DNA from: Rouxiella chamberiensis
GTDB lineage: Bacteria > Pseudomonadota > Gammaproteobacteria > Enterobacterales > Enterobacteriaceae
Assembly (NCBI RefSeq): GCF_026967475.1
Contig: NZ_CP114058.1
Location: forward strand, 372,001-436,000
DNA: 64,000 bases
Direction of reading: 5' to 3'
Both the position numbers and the translations under genes were made by a program. The notes under the pieces were generated by a model. The model was not told where the DNA came from, did no database searches, and saw nothing but the letters and a program-made list of their open reading frames with translations. This document shows positions 21,338 to 30,617 of this stretch, in pieces; within the stretch, counting starts at the first letter, position 1; every line of letters starts with the position of its first letter.

Positions 21338-22558
21338 ATGAAACGTGCTGTGATTACTGGCCTGGGCATTATCTCGAGCATCGGTAACGACAAGCAGGAA
21401 GTTCTTGAGTCGCTGAAAGCAGGCCGCTCCGGGATCACCTACTCTAAAGAATTTGAAGATGCCGGGATGAAATGCAAAGTCTGGGGCAATGTGAAACTAG
21501 ACACAGCTGGTCTAATCGATCGCAAAATTGTGCGTTTCATGAGTGATGCTTCTATTTATGCTTATCTGTCTATGGAACAGGCGATTGCCGATTCCGGTCT
21601 GACGCCTGAAATGGTTTCCAACGAACGCACCGGTCTGATTGCAGGTTCCGGCGGCGGTTCACCACGCAACCAGGTTGCGGGTTCCGATGCCATGCGTGCG
21701 ACCGGCCTCAAAGGCGTGGGTCCATTTATGGTGACCAAGGCGATGGCTTCCGGCGTTTCTGCCTGCCTCGCAACCCCGTTCAAAATCCGTGGCGTAAACT
21801 ACTCCATCAGCTCTGCCTGCGCGACCTCTGCACACTGCATTGGTAACGCCTACGAAATGATTCAGCTGGGCAAGCAGGATGTTGTTTTCGCGGGCGGCGG
21901 TGAAGAACTGTGCTGGGAAATGGCCTGCGAGTTCGACGCAATGGGCGCAATGTCACGTAAATACAATGACACCCCTGAAAAAGCATCCCGTACCTACGAC
22001 ACCGAGCGCGATGGTTTCGTTATCGCAGGCGGCGGCGGTATGGTTGTTGTTGAAGAGCTGGAACATGCTCTGGCACGTGGTGCGCATATCTATGCAGAAA
22101 TCGTGGGTTACGGCGCAACGTCTGACGGTGCCGACATGGTTGCTCCATCCGGCGAAGGCGCAATGCGTTGTATGAAGATGGCGATGCAGGGCGTTGATAC
22201 CCCGATCGACTACCTGAACGTACACGGTACTTCTACCCCAATCGGCGACGTGAAAGAGCTGGGCGCGGTGCGTGAAGTGTTCGGCGAAAACACGCCGGCA
22301 ATCTCTTCCACCAAAGCCATGACCGGTCACTCTCTGGGTGCCGCAGGCGTGCAGGAAGCGATTTACACCTTGCTGATGGCCGAGAACAACTTTATTGCGC
22401 CGAGCATCAACGTTGAAAACCTCGACGAAGCGGCAAAAGGCGTTAACATCATTACCGAGAAAACCGACCGCGAACCGACAACCGTCATGTCCAACAGCTT
22501 CGGTTTCGGCGGCACCAACGCCACTCTGGTAATGCGTAAGCTGCCAAACGACCGTTAA
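21338..22558 (+). CDS. fabB: Beta-ketoacyl-ACP synthase I FabB
   Basis: FabB condenses acyl-ACP with malonyl-ACP and is essential for elongation of unsaturated fatty acids. The 406 residues match E. coli FabB throughout. The Cys nucleophile is in [10 protein letters not shown] (residue 163), and the two catalytic His residues are in [11 protein letters not shown] and TGHSLGAAG. The start [14 protein letters not shown] is preceded by AGAGG. Adjacent FadR and FabR sites indicate dual control, and a strong terminator follows. It stands alone between mnmC (divergent) and an accessory block. Confidence 0.97.
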   Translation: MKRAVITGLGIISSIGNDKQEVLESLKAGRSGITYSKEFEDAGMKCKVWGNVKLDTAGLIDRKIVRFMSDASIYAYLSMEQAIADSGLTPEMVSNERTGLIAGSGGGSPRNQVAGSDAMRATGLKGVGPFMVTKAMASGVSACLATPFKIRGVNYSISSACATSAHCIGNAYEMIQLGKQDVVFAGGGEELCWEMACEFDAMGAMSRKYNDTPEKASRTYDTERDGFVIAGGGGMVVVEELEHALARGAHIYAEIVGYGATSDGADMVAPSGEGAMRCMKMAMQGVDTPIDYLNVHGTSTPIGDVKELGAVREVFGENTPAISSTKAMTGHSLGAAGVQEAIYTLLMAENNFIAPSINVENLDEAAKGVNIITEKTDREPTTVMSNSFGFGGTNATLVMRKLPNDR

Positions 22559-22586
22559 TCTCTCCTGTAGATTTACCGTTGTTAAA

Positions 22587-22615
22587 GAAAGCCCGCCTTA
22601 AGGTGGGCTTTTTCT
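22587..22615 (+). terminator. Rho-independent terminator after fabB
   Basis: GAAAGCCCGCC and GGTGGGCTTTTTC form a stem around TTAA followed by a T-run, 28 bp after the fabB stop. Confidence 0.85.
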
Positions 22616-22730
22616 TTTTCACTGCCGCGTTAAAACCTGTCTCCGGCATGGCTTCTATTTGCCTGCATTCGTTAGCTGTTTCAGCTACAATCGCTGCCGT
22701 CTTTCTCTATAAGATTAATTTTTATTAAAC

Positions 22731-23324
22731 ATGACGGTTCTGCTAAACCAAATAGTGTATTCACGACGTCGCTTGTTTGCCTGGCTGGGCATCGGCGCGA
22801 TCCTGATGCTATTTATTGCGCCCGTTGTGTCAAACATACTAGTCGCGCAGGGCATGCCCATGCCCATGATGGCCGACATGACCCTGTCGCCTGAGGTGCC
22901 AGAGACATCCGAAATGACCATGTCGTCGGAAATGACCCTGTCGTCGGCGATGCCGCAGACATCCGAAATGTCCACGTCTACGGATGCGGCAAAGATGGCC
23001 GCTATGCCGATGCCTGATCATGTTATGCCGACACATCCCGCAGCAGCATCTCCTCCGGCATCGACCTTAACCTCGTTATCATCAACTTCTGCACCGGCCA
23101 ATACGTTGTCTCCGGATGAGATGATGGGCGTCGCCTGCGGATACTGCGTGCTGCTGATGCATCTGCCATTGCTGGTGTTACTGGCCGTGGCGTTGATCTG
23201 GTCACTCTCTGTCGTTGTCCGCCCGCTGTTTTCCCGCATTACGCCTTGCCTGCTTTCTTCGCCAACGTTAACAGATTCTCAACCCCGTGCTCCGCCTGCC
23301 TCTGTCCTGTTCGCTTTCATTTAG
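22731..23324 (+). CDS. Met-rich DUF2946-like membrane protein
   Basis: The 197 residues have an N-terminal membrane segment (LFAWLGIGAILMLFIAPVV), a long Met/Ser/Thr/Pro-rich periplasmic-type linker and a second hydrophobic helix preceded by VACGYCVLLMHLPLL, the ACGYC...H.P pattern of DUF2946 proteins. The linker contains Met pairs (MPMPMMADM, EMTMSSEMTLSSAM) built from short in-frame repeats, including a 14-bp direct repeat at 22903 and 22957. Met-rich periplasmic loops commonly bind copper(I). The following PepSY gene has a similar Met/His cluster, so a shared role in copper or other metal handling is plausible but unproven. Confidence 0.7.
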   Translation: MTVLLNQIVYSRRRLFAWLGIGAILMLFIAPVVSNILVAQGMPMPMMADMTLSPEVPETSEMTMSSEMTLSSAMPQTSEMSTSTDAAKMAAMPMPDHVMPTHPAAASPPASTLTSLSSTSAPANTLSPDEMMGVACGYCVLLMHLPLLVLLAVALIWSLSVVVRPLFSRITPCLLSSPTLTDSQPRAPPASVLFAFI

Positions 23325-23450
23325 CCGCATAAGGCAAAAAAGCGTTTAACAATCTGATTTGACCTCAATACTCTGCGAGCAGGGACATTCACCTTGTCTG
23401 CCCGCGGCGTGATTTGATTTTTTATTACTGACAGGCTTCAGGACATTGTT

Positions 23451-24959
23451 ATGAATCACACCCAAGGCCCTATGGCGACGACAGTCGAGCCGAGCGCCAA
23501 AGCGGCCGCACTGGCGCTCCTAAAACGTATCCATTTCTATATCGGACTTTTTGTCGGCCCGTTTATCTTTATTGCCGCCCTGACGGGGGTGCTGTATGTG
23601 GCTACCCCGCAAATTGAAAATAAAATCTATGCCGAACAGCTTTTTACTTCCTCACGTGGCGACGTTCAGCCACTTTCTCGACAAATAGACGCGGCGAGAG
23701 CGGTCATGGGAGAACAGGCCCGCATCTATGCGATTCGCCCGGCGCCCTCGGAGGGCGAAACGACCCGCGTACAGTTTTCTCGGAGCGGGTTAGGCGCATC
23801 CGAAAGCCGCGCCGTGTTTATCGACCCCGTAACTCTTGACGTGAAAGGCGACTTAACTGTTTATGGCACCAGCGGTGTGCTGCCGTTTCGCACCTGGCTC
23901 GACAATTTGCATCGCGGCTTGCTGCTGGGCGACATTGGCCGCAACTACAGCGAGCTTGCCGCTTCCTGGCTCTGGGTCGCTGCGCTGGGCGGCATATTGC
24001 TCTGGGCCTTCACACGAACAGGGCATAAAAGCGCACGCAGTATCAGCAAGCAGGGCGCACAGCAGCGTCGCGGGCGTTTATGGCATACTTCGCTGGGTCT
24101 GATACTGCTTGTCGGTCTGCTGTTCTTCTCTGCAACCGGCCTGACCTGGTCGCAGTGGGCCGGCAATAATATCGGCATCTTGCGCGCCGACATGGGGTGG
24201 CTAACCCCGGCCGTCTCCACCCAGTTGGGAGAGGACAAGGAGCCGCAACCTGCCGATGAACATGCCGAGCACCACGCGTCGTCCATGTCCGATATGGACA
24301 TGTCCGAGATGAAAATGCCCGATATGCCGGATAGCGTCATGAGCGGCATGCATCATTCACCTGTCTCCAGCAGCATTCAGGTTGATGCCGTAACCTTTGA
24401 CGGCGTTGTTGCCGCTGCACGCCATGCCGGTATTCATGCGGCCAAAATTGAAATCCGCCCCGCCTATCAGGCCGAAAAAGCCTGGACAGTCAGCGAAATC
24501 GACCGCAGCTGGCCTACGCGGGTGGATGCCGTCTCCGTTGATCCCGCGACACTTCGCATTGTCGACCACGTCTATTTTGCGCAATTTCCGCTCCTCGCCA
24601 AGCTCACGCGCTGGGGCGTCGATGCCCATATGGGCGTACTGTTTGGTGCAGCGAATCAGTTGCTGCTGATTTTCTTCGGACTCGGGACCTGCGCGCTCAT
24701 TGGCTGGGGTTATCTGCTTTGGTGGCAGCGTCGGCCAAAAATGGCGGGTCAGCGAAGTCCTGCCGCGACGTTGATTCAAACCTGGCGTGCGCTACCTATC
24801 CTTATGCGCTGGAGCTTTTTGGCGCTGGTGGTTGCTCTGGCGTTCAGTCTGCCGGTAATGGGCGTAAGCCTGCTTCTGTTCCTGCTGGTAGACCTGCTGC
24901 GCTGGCTGCATCAATCCCGAACGCGTGAGGCGCGGCAGATTACCTCTGCGGCAAAATAA
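23451..24959 (+). CDS. PepSY-associated transmembrane protein with Met/His-rich loop
   Basis: The 502-residue membrane protein begins with KRIHFYIGLFVGPFIFIAALTGVLYVATPQIE, the typical first helix of PepSY-associated TM proteins, and has the conserved DNLHRGLLLGDIGRNYSELAASWLW block and a further LWHTSLGLILLVGLLFFSATGLTWS helix. Residues about 269-304 form a loop rich in His, Met and Asp (DEHAEHH, MSDMDMSEMKMPDM, GMHH). Such proteins are often linked to siderophore reduction or metal export. It follows the DUF2946-like gene by 126 bp in the same direction and is closed by a terminator. The Met/His loop suggests copper; the substrate is not established. Confidence 0.8.
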   Translation: MNHTQGPMATTVEPSAKAAALALLKRIHFYIGLFVGPFIFIAALTGVLYVATPQIENKIYAEQLFTSSRGDVQPLSRQIDAARAVMGEQARIYAIRPAPSEGETTRVQFSRSGLGASESRAVFIDPVTLDVKGDLTVYGTSGVLPFRTWLDNLHRGLLLGDIGRNYSELAASWLWVAALGGILLWAFTRTGHKSARSISKQGAQQRRGRLWHTSLGLILLVGLLFFSATGLTWSQWAGNNIGILRADMGWLTPAVSTQLGEDKEPQPADEHAEHHASSMSDMDMSEMKMPDMPDSVMSGMHHSPVSSSIQVDAVTFDGVVAAARHAGIHAAKIEIRPAYQAEKAWTVSEIDRSWPTRVDAVSVDPATLRIVDHVYFAQFPLLAKLTRWGVDAHMGVLFGAANQLLLIFFGLGTCALIGWGYLLWWQRRPKMAGQRSPAATLIQTWRALPILMRWSFLALVVALAFSLPVMGVSLLLFLLVDLLRWLHQSRTREARQITSAAK

Positions 24960-24970
24960 CATGCATCAGG

Positions 24971-24997
24971 AGAGGCGCAAGTGGCGCCTCTTTTTTA
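24971..24997 (+). terminator. Rho-independent terminator after the PepSY gene
   Basis: AGAGGCGC and GCGCCTCT pair around AAGTG and are followed by six T residues. Confidence 0.85.
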
Positions 24998-25112
24998 TTT
25001 ATGGATTTGCGAGACGTCGCGGAGAGTTGTGTTATCTCTCTGGCGTAAAGCATGGCCTTCAGGTAACGTCTGCCCATCCTTTATCGGTCTTTGAATTTGC
25101 GGTGTTTTTATC

Positions 25113-26230
25113 ATGGCTCAGACGTTTACAATGTTGTTTCGTCCATTTTTGCGTGACCGATTCTTGCATGTGCTTCTTTTGCTCGGCGTCATATTGACCT
25201 GCTTTCACCCTGAAAAAGTGCCGAAATTCGCCAGTTTTGTTGACTGGAATACCATCGTTACGCTGCTCGGGTTACTGATGTTGACCAAAGGGGTAGAGTT
25301 GAGCGGCTACTTCGATTTTGTAGGGCGCAAAATGCTCGACACGCTGGATAACGAACGGCGATTGGCGTTGTTTTTAGTTAGTGCGGCGGCGGTGCTGTCG
25401 ACTTTCATGACTAACGATGTGGCGCTGTTTATTGTAGTGCCGCTGACCATTACCCTGAAAAAACTCACTGCGCTACCCGTCACGCGGCTGATTATTTTCG
25501 AGGCTCTGGCGGTGAATGCCGGTTCCTTGCTGACGCCGGTCGGGAACCCGCAGAACATTCTGTTATGGAACCGCTCCGGCGAATCTTTTGTACATTTTAT
25601 CGGGCAAATGGCTCCGCTTGCCCTTGTGACAATGGCGGCACTGCTGATAGTGACCTGGTTCAGTTTTCCATCGCATACGCTGAAAAAAAGGGCAGCCAGC
25701 ATAGCAACACCTTCAGTAAACCCCTGCTGTTGGCCTGCGTAGTGCTTTATCTGCTGTTTATCGTCTGTGTCGATGTCGGCCTGGCGCTTTATGGACTGGT
25801 CGCAGTGCTGGCGGGGTTTTTGATAATGTCGCGACAGGTATTGCTCAGAATCGACTGGCCATTGATTTTGGTGTTTATTGCCATGTTTATCGATGTTCAG
25901 CTCATTATCAGCCTTGGCCCGTTGCAGCAGGCGTTCGGCGGGATTTCATCGTTACCCGAATATGGGCATTACCTGCTTGGAATGGGGCTTTCGCAGGTGA
26001 TAAGCAACGTGCCTGCCACCATTTTGCTGATAAATTATATGCCCCCCAATGCGTTGTTGGCTTATGCCGTCAACGCAGGTGGTTTTGGTCTGGCCATCGG
26101 CTCACTCGCCAACCTCATCGCCATGCGCATGTCTGGCGAGAAGAAAATCTGGCTGACCTTTCACTATTATTCGTTTCCGTTCTTGCTTTTCAGCGGCCTC
26201 GTCGGCTGGTTTATGCTGGCACTGCTCTAG
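25113..26230 (+). CDS. ybiR: YbiR-like anion/Na+ transporter (SLC13/ArsB superfamily), one apparent frameshift
   Basis: This is an inner-membrane transporter of the ion transporter superfamily, homologous to E. coli YbiR, whose substrate is unknown. Conserved blocks include LLMLTKGVELSGYFD, STFMTNDVALFIVVPLT and LIIFEALAVNAGSLLTPVGNPQNIL, and in the second half LGLSQVISNVP-like and GSLANLIAMRM sequence. The frame breaks at the A7 run 25683-25689 (one A missing) in a poorly conserved loop. Total length of about 372 residues equals E. coli YbiR. In E. coli ybiR lies elsewhere, so its place here is an accessory insertion. Its stop codon overlaps the convergent MocR stop by four bases. Confidence 0.85.
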
Positions 26231-27786
26231 ATTTCCAGTTGGGATAAACGCGCAACAGCGGCGGTTATCTCTGCTGGGGTCAACGCCGAGAACCCGAGCA
26301 GCCAACCATCTTTGACGGGAGGAGAGCACGCGGGCGCACGCAAATCGGATGCGGGCGCGGCGGGAAAAGAATCAGGGAGATAGAGCGCTGAAAGACCCGG
26401 TGTTATCACGCCGAGGTGTCGAGCCTGCCGAGTCAGCGCGAGCTCCTGCTTGTCTGGAAGCTTTACTGCAAGCTGCAAACCACCGGCTGCAGTTTGAGGA
26501 ACCATCCAGCTGCCCAGCTTTTGATGTATTTGCGACAGCAGGTGATCGCGTCGACTGTGATAAAGCTGGCGCATTGCGCGCAGATGAGCGGCGAAATGCC
26601 CCTGCTGGATGAATTCGGCAGTGATTGCCTGCATAAACTGCGAACTATGCCCGTCAAACACCGTTCGCAACTGGGTCATTGGCTCAACGAGTTGGGGCGG
26701 AAGCACCATGTAGGCGATGCGAAGAGAGGGAAAAAGAACCTTGGAAAAGGTGCCCAGATAGATGACGCGCTGCTGTTTATCCAGTCCCTGCATGGCGGGA
26801 AGCGGACGGCCATCATAGTGAAGTTCGCTATCATAATCGTCTTCGACTATCCAGCTATTCTGCTCGGCTGCATATTTTAGTAACGCCAGCCTGCGCGCTA
26901 GACTCAGACTGACGCCTGTTGGGTAATGATGCGAAGGTGTAAGTGAGATAAGCCGAGGAACAGGGCAGTGACCTGCAAAGTTCATCCCCTGAGCATCAAC
27001 GGGAATGGGTTGCAGGTCGGCACCAGCTCCCAGAAACGCATTGCGTGCGCCAAGATAGCCGGGCTGCTCAATCCATACGCAATCCCCGTTATCAACGAGC
27101 AAGGTCGCCAGGAGCTGTAATGCCTGCTGGGAACTGGTAGTGATGACAACTCGTGAGCCGTCGCAGACAACACCGCGTGACTGTCGAAGATACTGGGCAA
27201 TGCTTTCGCGAAGCGGCAGGTAGCCTTGCGGGTCGCCATAACCCATCAGATTTTCGCCCTTGAGACGCATGACTTTATGCGTGGTTTGTCGCCAAAGCCG
27301 GTGTGGAAAGGCGCGAAGGTCTGGCGAACCCGCAGCGAAGGGTAGGGGAGTTTGCGGGTCAAAACAGCCGCCGGTGGCAATAATGGCCGCTCCACGCGTC
27401 GAAAGCCCCGGATATTGAGAGAGGTTACTGGCAGCGTTTTTTCTGGCGAAACGATGTTCTCGACCTTCAAGGGGCTGTTTATTCGCAGCCAGGGGTGTCA
27501 CCTCGGCGCTGATAAACGTCCCTTTTCCAACTTGGCGAACAAGGTAACCTTCGGCTTCAATCTGGCTATAGGCCGCTTCGACCGTAACGCGTGAGATTCC
27601 CAAGTCGGCTGCCAGCAATCTCGAAGAGGGCAGTCGTTGCAGAGGCAATAGGTGGCCGCTGTTAATACCCTGTCGCAGCGCCATGCAGAGGCGATCGCGC
27701 AGCGATAGATTCTCGCCGACGTGTTCAAACAGTTGAACAAGGGCGCCCTGACGCGCTCCTGGTGAAGTGTGAGGTTTACTGTTCAA
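26227..27786 (-). CDS. MocR/PdxR-type transcriptional regulator (GntR-HTH plus aminotransferase fold)
   Basis: The protein joins an N-terminal winged helix (SLRDRLCMALRQGINSG, RLPSSRLLAADLGISRVTVEAAY) to a fold type I aminotransferase domain. The PLP-binding Lys lies in YLGTFSKVLFPSLRIAYMV, and EDDYDSELHYDGRPLPAMQ and GYGDPQGYLPLRESIA are diagnostic of MocR proteins. The start is uncertain: TTG 27786 gives 519 residues with about 30 residues before the winged helix, while the open frame extends further upstream without family similarity. It is divergent from a rhodanese gene across about 100 bp that contain a candidate operator. The regulated pathway is unknown; the rhodanese is the obvious target. 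Confidence 0.85.
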   Translation of the reverse strand: MNSKPHTSPGARQGALVQLFEHVGENLSLRDRLCMALRQGINSGHLLPLQRLPSSRLLAADLGISRVTVEAAYSQIEAEGYLVRQVGKGTFISAEVTPLAANKQPLEGREHRFARKNAASNLSQYPGLSTRGAAIIATGGCFDPQTPLPFAAGSPDLRAFPHRLWRQTTHKVMRLKGENLMGYGDPQGYLPLRESIAQYLRQSRGVVCDGSRVVITTSSQQALQLLATLLVDNGDCVWIEQPGYLGARNAFLGAGADLQPIPVDAQGMNFAGHCPVPRLISLTPSHHYPTGVSLSLARRLALLKYAAEQNSWIVEDDYDSELHYDGRPLPAMQGLDKQQRVIYLGTFSKVLFPSLRIAYMVLPPQLVEPMTQLRTVFDGHSSQFMQAITAEFIQQGHFAAHLRAMRQLYHSRRDHLLSQIHQKLGSWMVPQTAAGGLQLAVKLPDKQELALTRQARHLGVITPGLSALYLPDSFPAAPASDLRAPACSPPVKDGWLLGFSALTPAEITAAVARLSQLEI

Positions 27787-27790
27787 AATG

Positions 27791-27831
27791 GGTCTTATCG
27801 TACGTAAATAATTGGTACTAATTATAAGACC
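27791..27831. promoter_or_regulatory. Inverted repeat in the MocR-rhodanese intergenic region
   Basis: Arms GGTCTTAT (27791-27798) and ATAAGACC (27824-27831) are perfect complements separated by 25 bp. They lie between the divergent regulator and rhodanese genes, a usual position for a MocR-type operator. Regulator binding is inferred only from position. Confidence 0.4.
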
Positions 27832-27885
27832 AAAATGCGGCAAAATTGATTCTCCACAGTCGAATTTTTCTTTCAAGGGGTCCAG

Positions 27886-28341
27886 ATGCAAGCCAAATCC
27901 AAAGTCCTCGCTTTTGCGCCACCGCCACCCGAAGTTAGTGAAAAGTACCTGCACGCGAAGTTGAGTTTCTATACGGATGCCTGGGACGTTGCCGAAGATC
28001 TGCGACGACACGTGCAGGAAGTGGTGGTGATTGATACACGTTCGCCAGCACATTACGAGGCAGGGCATATACCCGGTGCCATCAGCTTCCCGCATCGTTT
28101 AATGAGCGAAGACACGACCCGCAGGCTGGAACGCGACAAGGTGTATGTCACTTATTGTGACGGAATTGGGTGCAATGGCTCGACGCAGGGCGCTTACAAG
28201 CTGGCGCGTCTTGGGTTTCGGGTCAAGGAGTTGATAGGTGGACTGGATTTCTGGATACGCGATGGGCATCCGCAGGCCAAAGGCACGGAGGCCGGTGTTT
28301 ATCCGGCCAATGAACAATCTGTGGACTGTGGCTGCGACTAG
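27886..28341 (+). CDS. Rhodanese-like domain protein
   Basis: The 151 residues form one rhodanese domain. The CH2A-like block is VVVIDTRSPAHYEAGHIPGAISFPHR, and the active-site loop is VTYCDGIGCNGSTQGAYKLARLGF, with the sulphur-carrying Cys likely the first in CDGIGCN. C-terminal Cys residues (VDCGCD) are unusual and could bind metal or a second sulphur. The divergent MocR regulator suggests inducible expression. The physiological sulphur donor and acceptor are not known. Confidence 0.85.
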   Translation: MQAKSKVLAFAPPPPEVSEKYLHAKLSFYTDAWDVAEDLRRHVQEVVVIDTRSPAHYEAGHIPGAISFPHRLMSEDTTRRLERDKVYVTYCDGIGCNGSTQGAYKLARLGFRVKELIGGLDFWIRDGHPQAKGTEAGVYPANEQSVDCGCD

Positions 28342-28353
28342 GCGGGCCAGAAA

Positions 28354-29391
28354 TTAAACAGCCCACCAGAGAATCAACGCGAGCACGAAGAGCAGAATCA
28401 GGGTCAGCCACAGACCGCCGTTAGGCTGCATCGATTCGGGCAGCATGGCGACAAACGGATTACCGCGCGTTTCGCCGCGCCCGATACGCGGTGAGCGCTC
28501 TTCCGACTTGTCGCTACGCGGCGCGCGGTCGGCACGCAGGTCGAACAAGACCCGAATCAGGTAGTTAACCTGTGTCGGTGTCAGTGGTGTATGCGGGGTT
28601 GCGTTAAAGTTGCTTGCGACATACTCCGTCAGGCGATGCTGTTCGCGTTCGCTGGCAGGTTGTTTTAACACGCTCAACAAGCTGGTCAGGCTTGGCACAC
28701 TCTGCTGGCTCACGGTAATCTTGACCTGGGCAAACTGGGTTAGCAGCTGGAAATGCTTGGCCGGGATAGGATCGCCGACCTTGATGCCCACCATCATAAA
28801 CAGCTCCTGCCAGATTTTGGCCGGCGCTTCACCGGTGGCGGCGCTGAGTTTGGTGACAAACTGCTGCAGGCTGTTATGTTCGGCCGGAAGCAAAGGGCGA
28901 TCCATAATCGTCGTCTGCTGCGGTTGCGGAATGGTCATTTCGCGAGACTGAATCAATTGCAGCACTTTTTCGAGTTGCGCATGACTCAATTGGCTCAGCA
29001 CCGTATGACCAAAGTTGTGACGGATAAAGTCGCTGACGGCCTGACGATTATTGCCGAGCGGCAGCAGTTCGGTGAGTTGCTGCATGAGTTGGCGGGTGGC
29101 GTGGCCATCCTGCGCCTGGCTTAATTTGCTGACCAGCAAAGACTCGGCGCGCGCGAACTGACTGGCGTTTAACTCGCTGTCGTGGGACAACGCAAGATCA
29201 TGGCGCAGGTTGGCCCAGATTTCCGGCGATTTCATGGCGGTCAACGCCATGAGTTTTACAATCAGCTTTTCCAGCGTGGTGCGCTGCGCGGGGGTGAGCG
29301 GCTGATTTTCGCCTGCTCCGGCAGGGACTGTTCGTTCAGTAGGCTGTTCCCGAGAGTTATCAACGGGTGAGCGGCCACTCAATGGTTGCAT
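28354..29391 (-). CDS. flk: Flagellar biosynthesis regulator Flk
   Basis: Flk is an inner-membrane protein that in Salmonella and E. coli affects flagellar hook-length and type III secretion substrate switching. The 345 residues contain LGNNRQAVSDFIRHNFG and RPLLPAEHNSLQQFVTKLSAATGE, as in E. coli Flk, and end in a single C-terminal membrane helix (LWLTLILLFVLALILWWAV). The start ATG 29391 (MQPLSGRSPV) has AAGGA nine bases upstream and matches the E. coli start MIQPISG; the longer open frame is not needed. It normally neighbours pdxB; here an EamA gene and an AraC gene separate them. Confidence 0.9.
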   Translation of the reverse strand: MQPLSGRSPVDNSREQPTERTVPAGAGENQPLTPAQRTTLEKLIVKLMALTAMKSPEIWANLRHDLALSHDSELNASQFARAESLLVSKLSQAQDGHATRQLMQQLTELLPLGNNRQAVSDFIRHNFGHTVLSQLSHAQLEKVLQLIQSREMTIPQPQQTTIMDRPLLPAEHNSLQQFVTKLSAATGEAPAKIWQELFMMVGIKVGDPIPAKHFQLLTQFAQVKITVSQQSVPSLTSLLSVLKQPASEREQHRLTEYVASNFNATPHTPLTPTQVNYLIRVLFDLRADRAPRSDKSEERSPRIGRGETRGNPFVAMLPESMQPNGGLWLTLILLFVLALILWWAV

Positions 29392-29538
29392 ATTACCAGT
29401 CCTTGCTAAGAGTATTTCCCTCCCGAAGGTTGATTTCAGGGGAGAGAGAAGAGTTAAACGCGGCGTCGAGCGCGACATCATACAGATAAATGTTAACTAT
29501 CGACACCGTGAATGCCTCCGTGGCCAAGATTCTTTCCC

Positions 29539-30453
29539 TTAACTTTTCAGCTCGGAGTCAACCAGCTCGATTTTTGGTCGACATTTGAACAGCGGCGTGC
29601 GCAATCGCTGAGCCAGTATCACGCCAAAGAGGGTAATGCCGCCGCCAATTAGATGATAGCTGTGCAAATGTTCGTGCAAGAAAATCACCGCAATAATGGC
29701 CGTAAAAATGGGGGTCAGATTCATGAAAATGGTCGCCAGATTGGCCCCAAGATGCTGTACCCCTTTGATCCATAAAAACGGCGCAATGATTGAAGCCGGA
29801 ATACCGGCAAACAGCACCAGCGGCAGATTTTGTTCATTTAATTCTACATTGTTTGTCATCAGGAAATTGGGTGCCAACATCACAACGCCGAAAATAATCT
29901 GGATATAAAGCGACTGCCAGTTAGGCAGCGGAATGGCCCAGCGTTTGGTTAATACCCCGTAAAGCGCGTAGGAAGCCGAAGCGGCGAGCATCATGACTTC
30001 ACCCATGCCGATGCCCTGCTGGAACAATCTTTCTGGATGACCCGTACTGACTAGCCAAACCAGACCGGCCAGTGAAACCAGACCTCCCACCGCAATGCCA
30101 ACGGTAGGCACTACGCTAAGCACGACGAGGCTTATCAGTACCGTCAACAGCGGGATCAACGAGGCAATAATGCCCATAAACAGGGCGCTGACGGTATGCG
30201 CCGCATAGTAGGCCAAACTTTGGTACATCACCATGCCGAGCAGGCCGAGCACCAAAAATTTCCACCAATATTTTTTGATTTCTTTGCGATTGCGCAATAC
30301 GCCAGGCAGAACAAAAGGCGTGAGCGCCACCAGTGCAATGACCCAGCGATAGAAAGAAATGGCGGCAGGGTCGATAGCACCCGCGGCAGCTTTACTGACC
30401 ACAGCGTTTAACGACCAGATGATTACGGCAAAAAGAGGGAACAAAAGGTTCAT
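29539..30453 (-). CDS. EamA/DMT family transporter
   Basis: This 304-residue inner-membrane protein has about ten hydrophobic helices and two EamA repeats, the first starting LLFPLFAVIIWSLNAVVSKAAAG and the second GMGEVMMLAASASYALYGVLTKRWA. The family exports metabolites or drugs; the substrate cannot be read from the sequence. ATG 30453 is chosen for the natural first helix; a TTG two codons upstream also exists. It is divergent from an AraC-type regulator that may control it. Confidence 0.85.
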   Translation of the reverse strand: MNLLFPLFAVIIWSLNAVVSKAAAGAIDPAAISFYRWVIALVALTPFVLPGVLRNRKEIKKYWWKFLVLGLLGMVMYQSLAYYAAHTVSALFMGIIASLIPLLTVLISLVVLSVVPTVGIAVGGLVSLAGLVWLVSTGHPERLFQQGIGMGEVMMLAASASYALYGVLTKRWAIPLPNWQSLYIQIIFGVVMLAPNFLMTNNVELNEQNLPLVLFAGIPASIIAPFLWIKGVQHLGANLATIFMNLTPIFTAIIAVIFLHEHLHSYHLIGGGITLFGVILAQRLRTPLFKCRPKIELVDSELKS

Positions 30454-30617
30454 CGACAAGATCCAAAGTAAGTTATTGACCTAGTGTAGAGCTGTCTGGT
30501 TTGTAATATATACTGATAACCAGACATCTTTTTTTGTTTGCCCGCCAATTTGATTCAAGAGTAGCGTTTTTTACCCTGAGTCAACACAGACCCTTTGCCA
30601 ACCCAGGATTTATCGTT

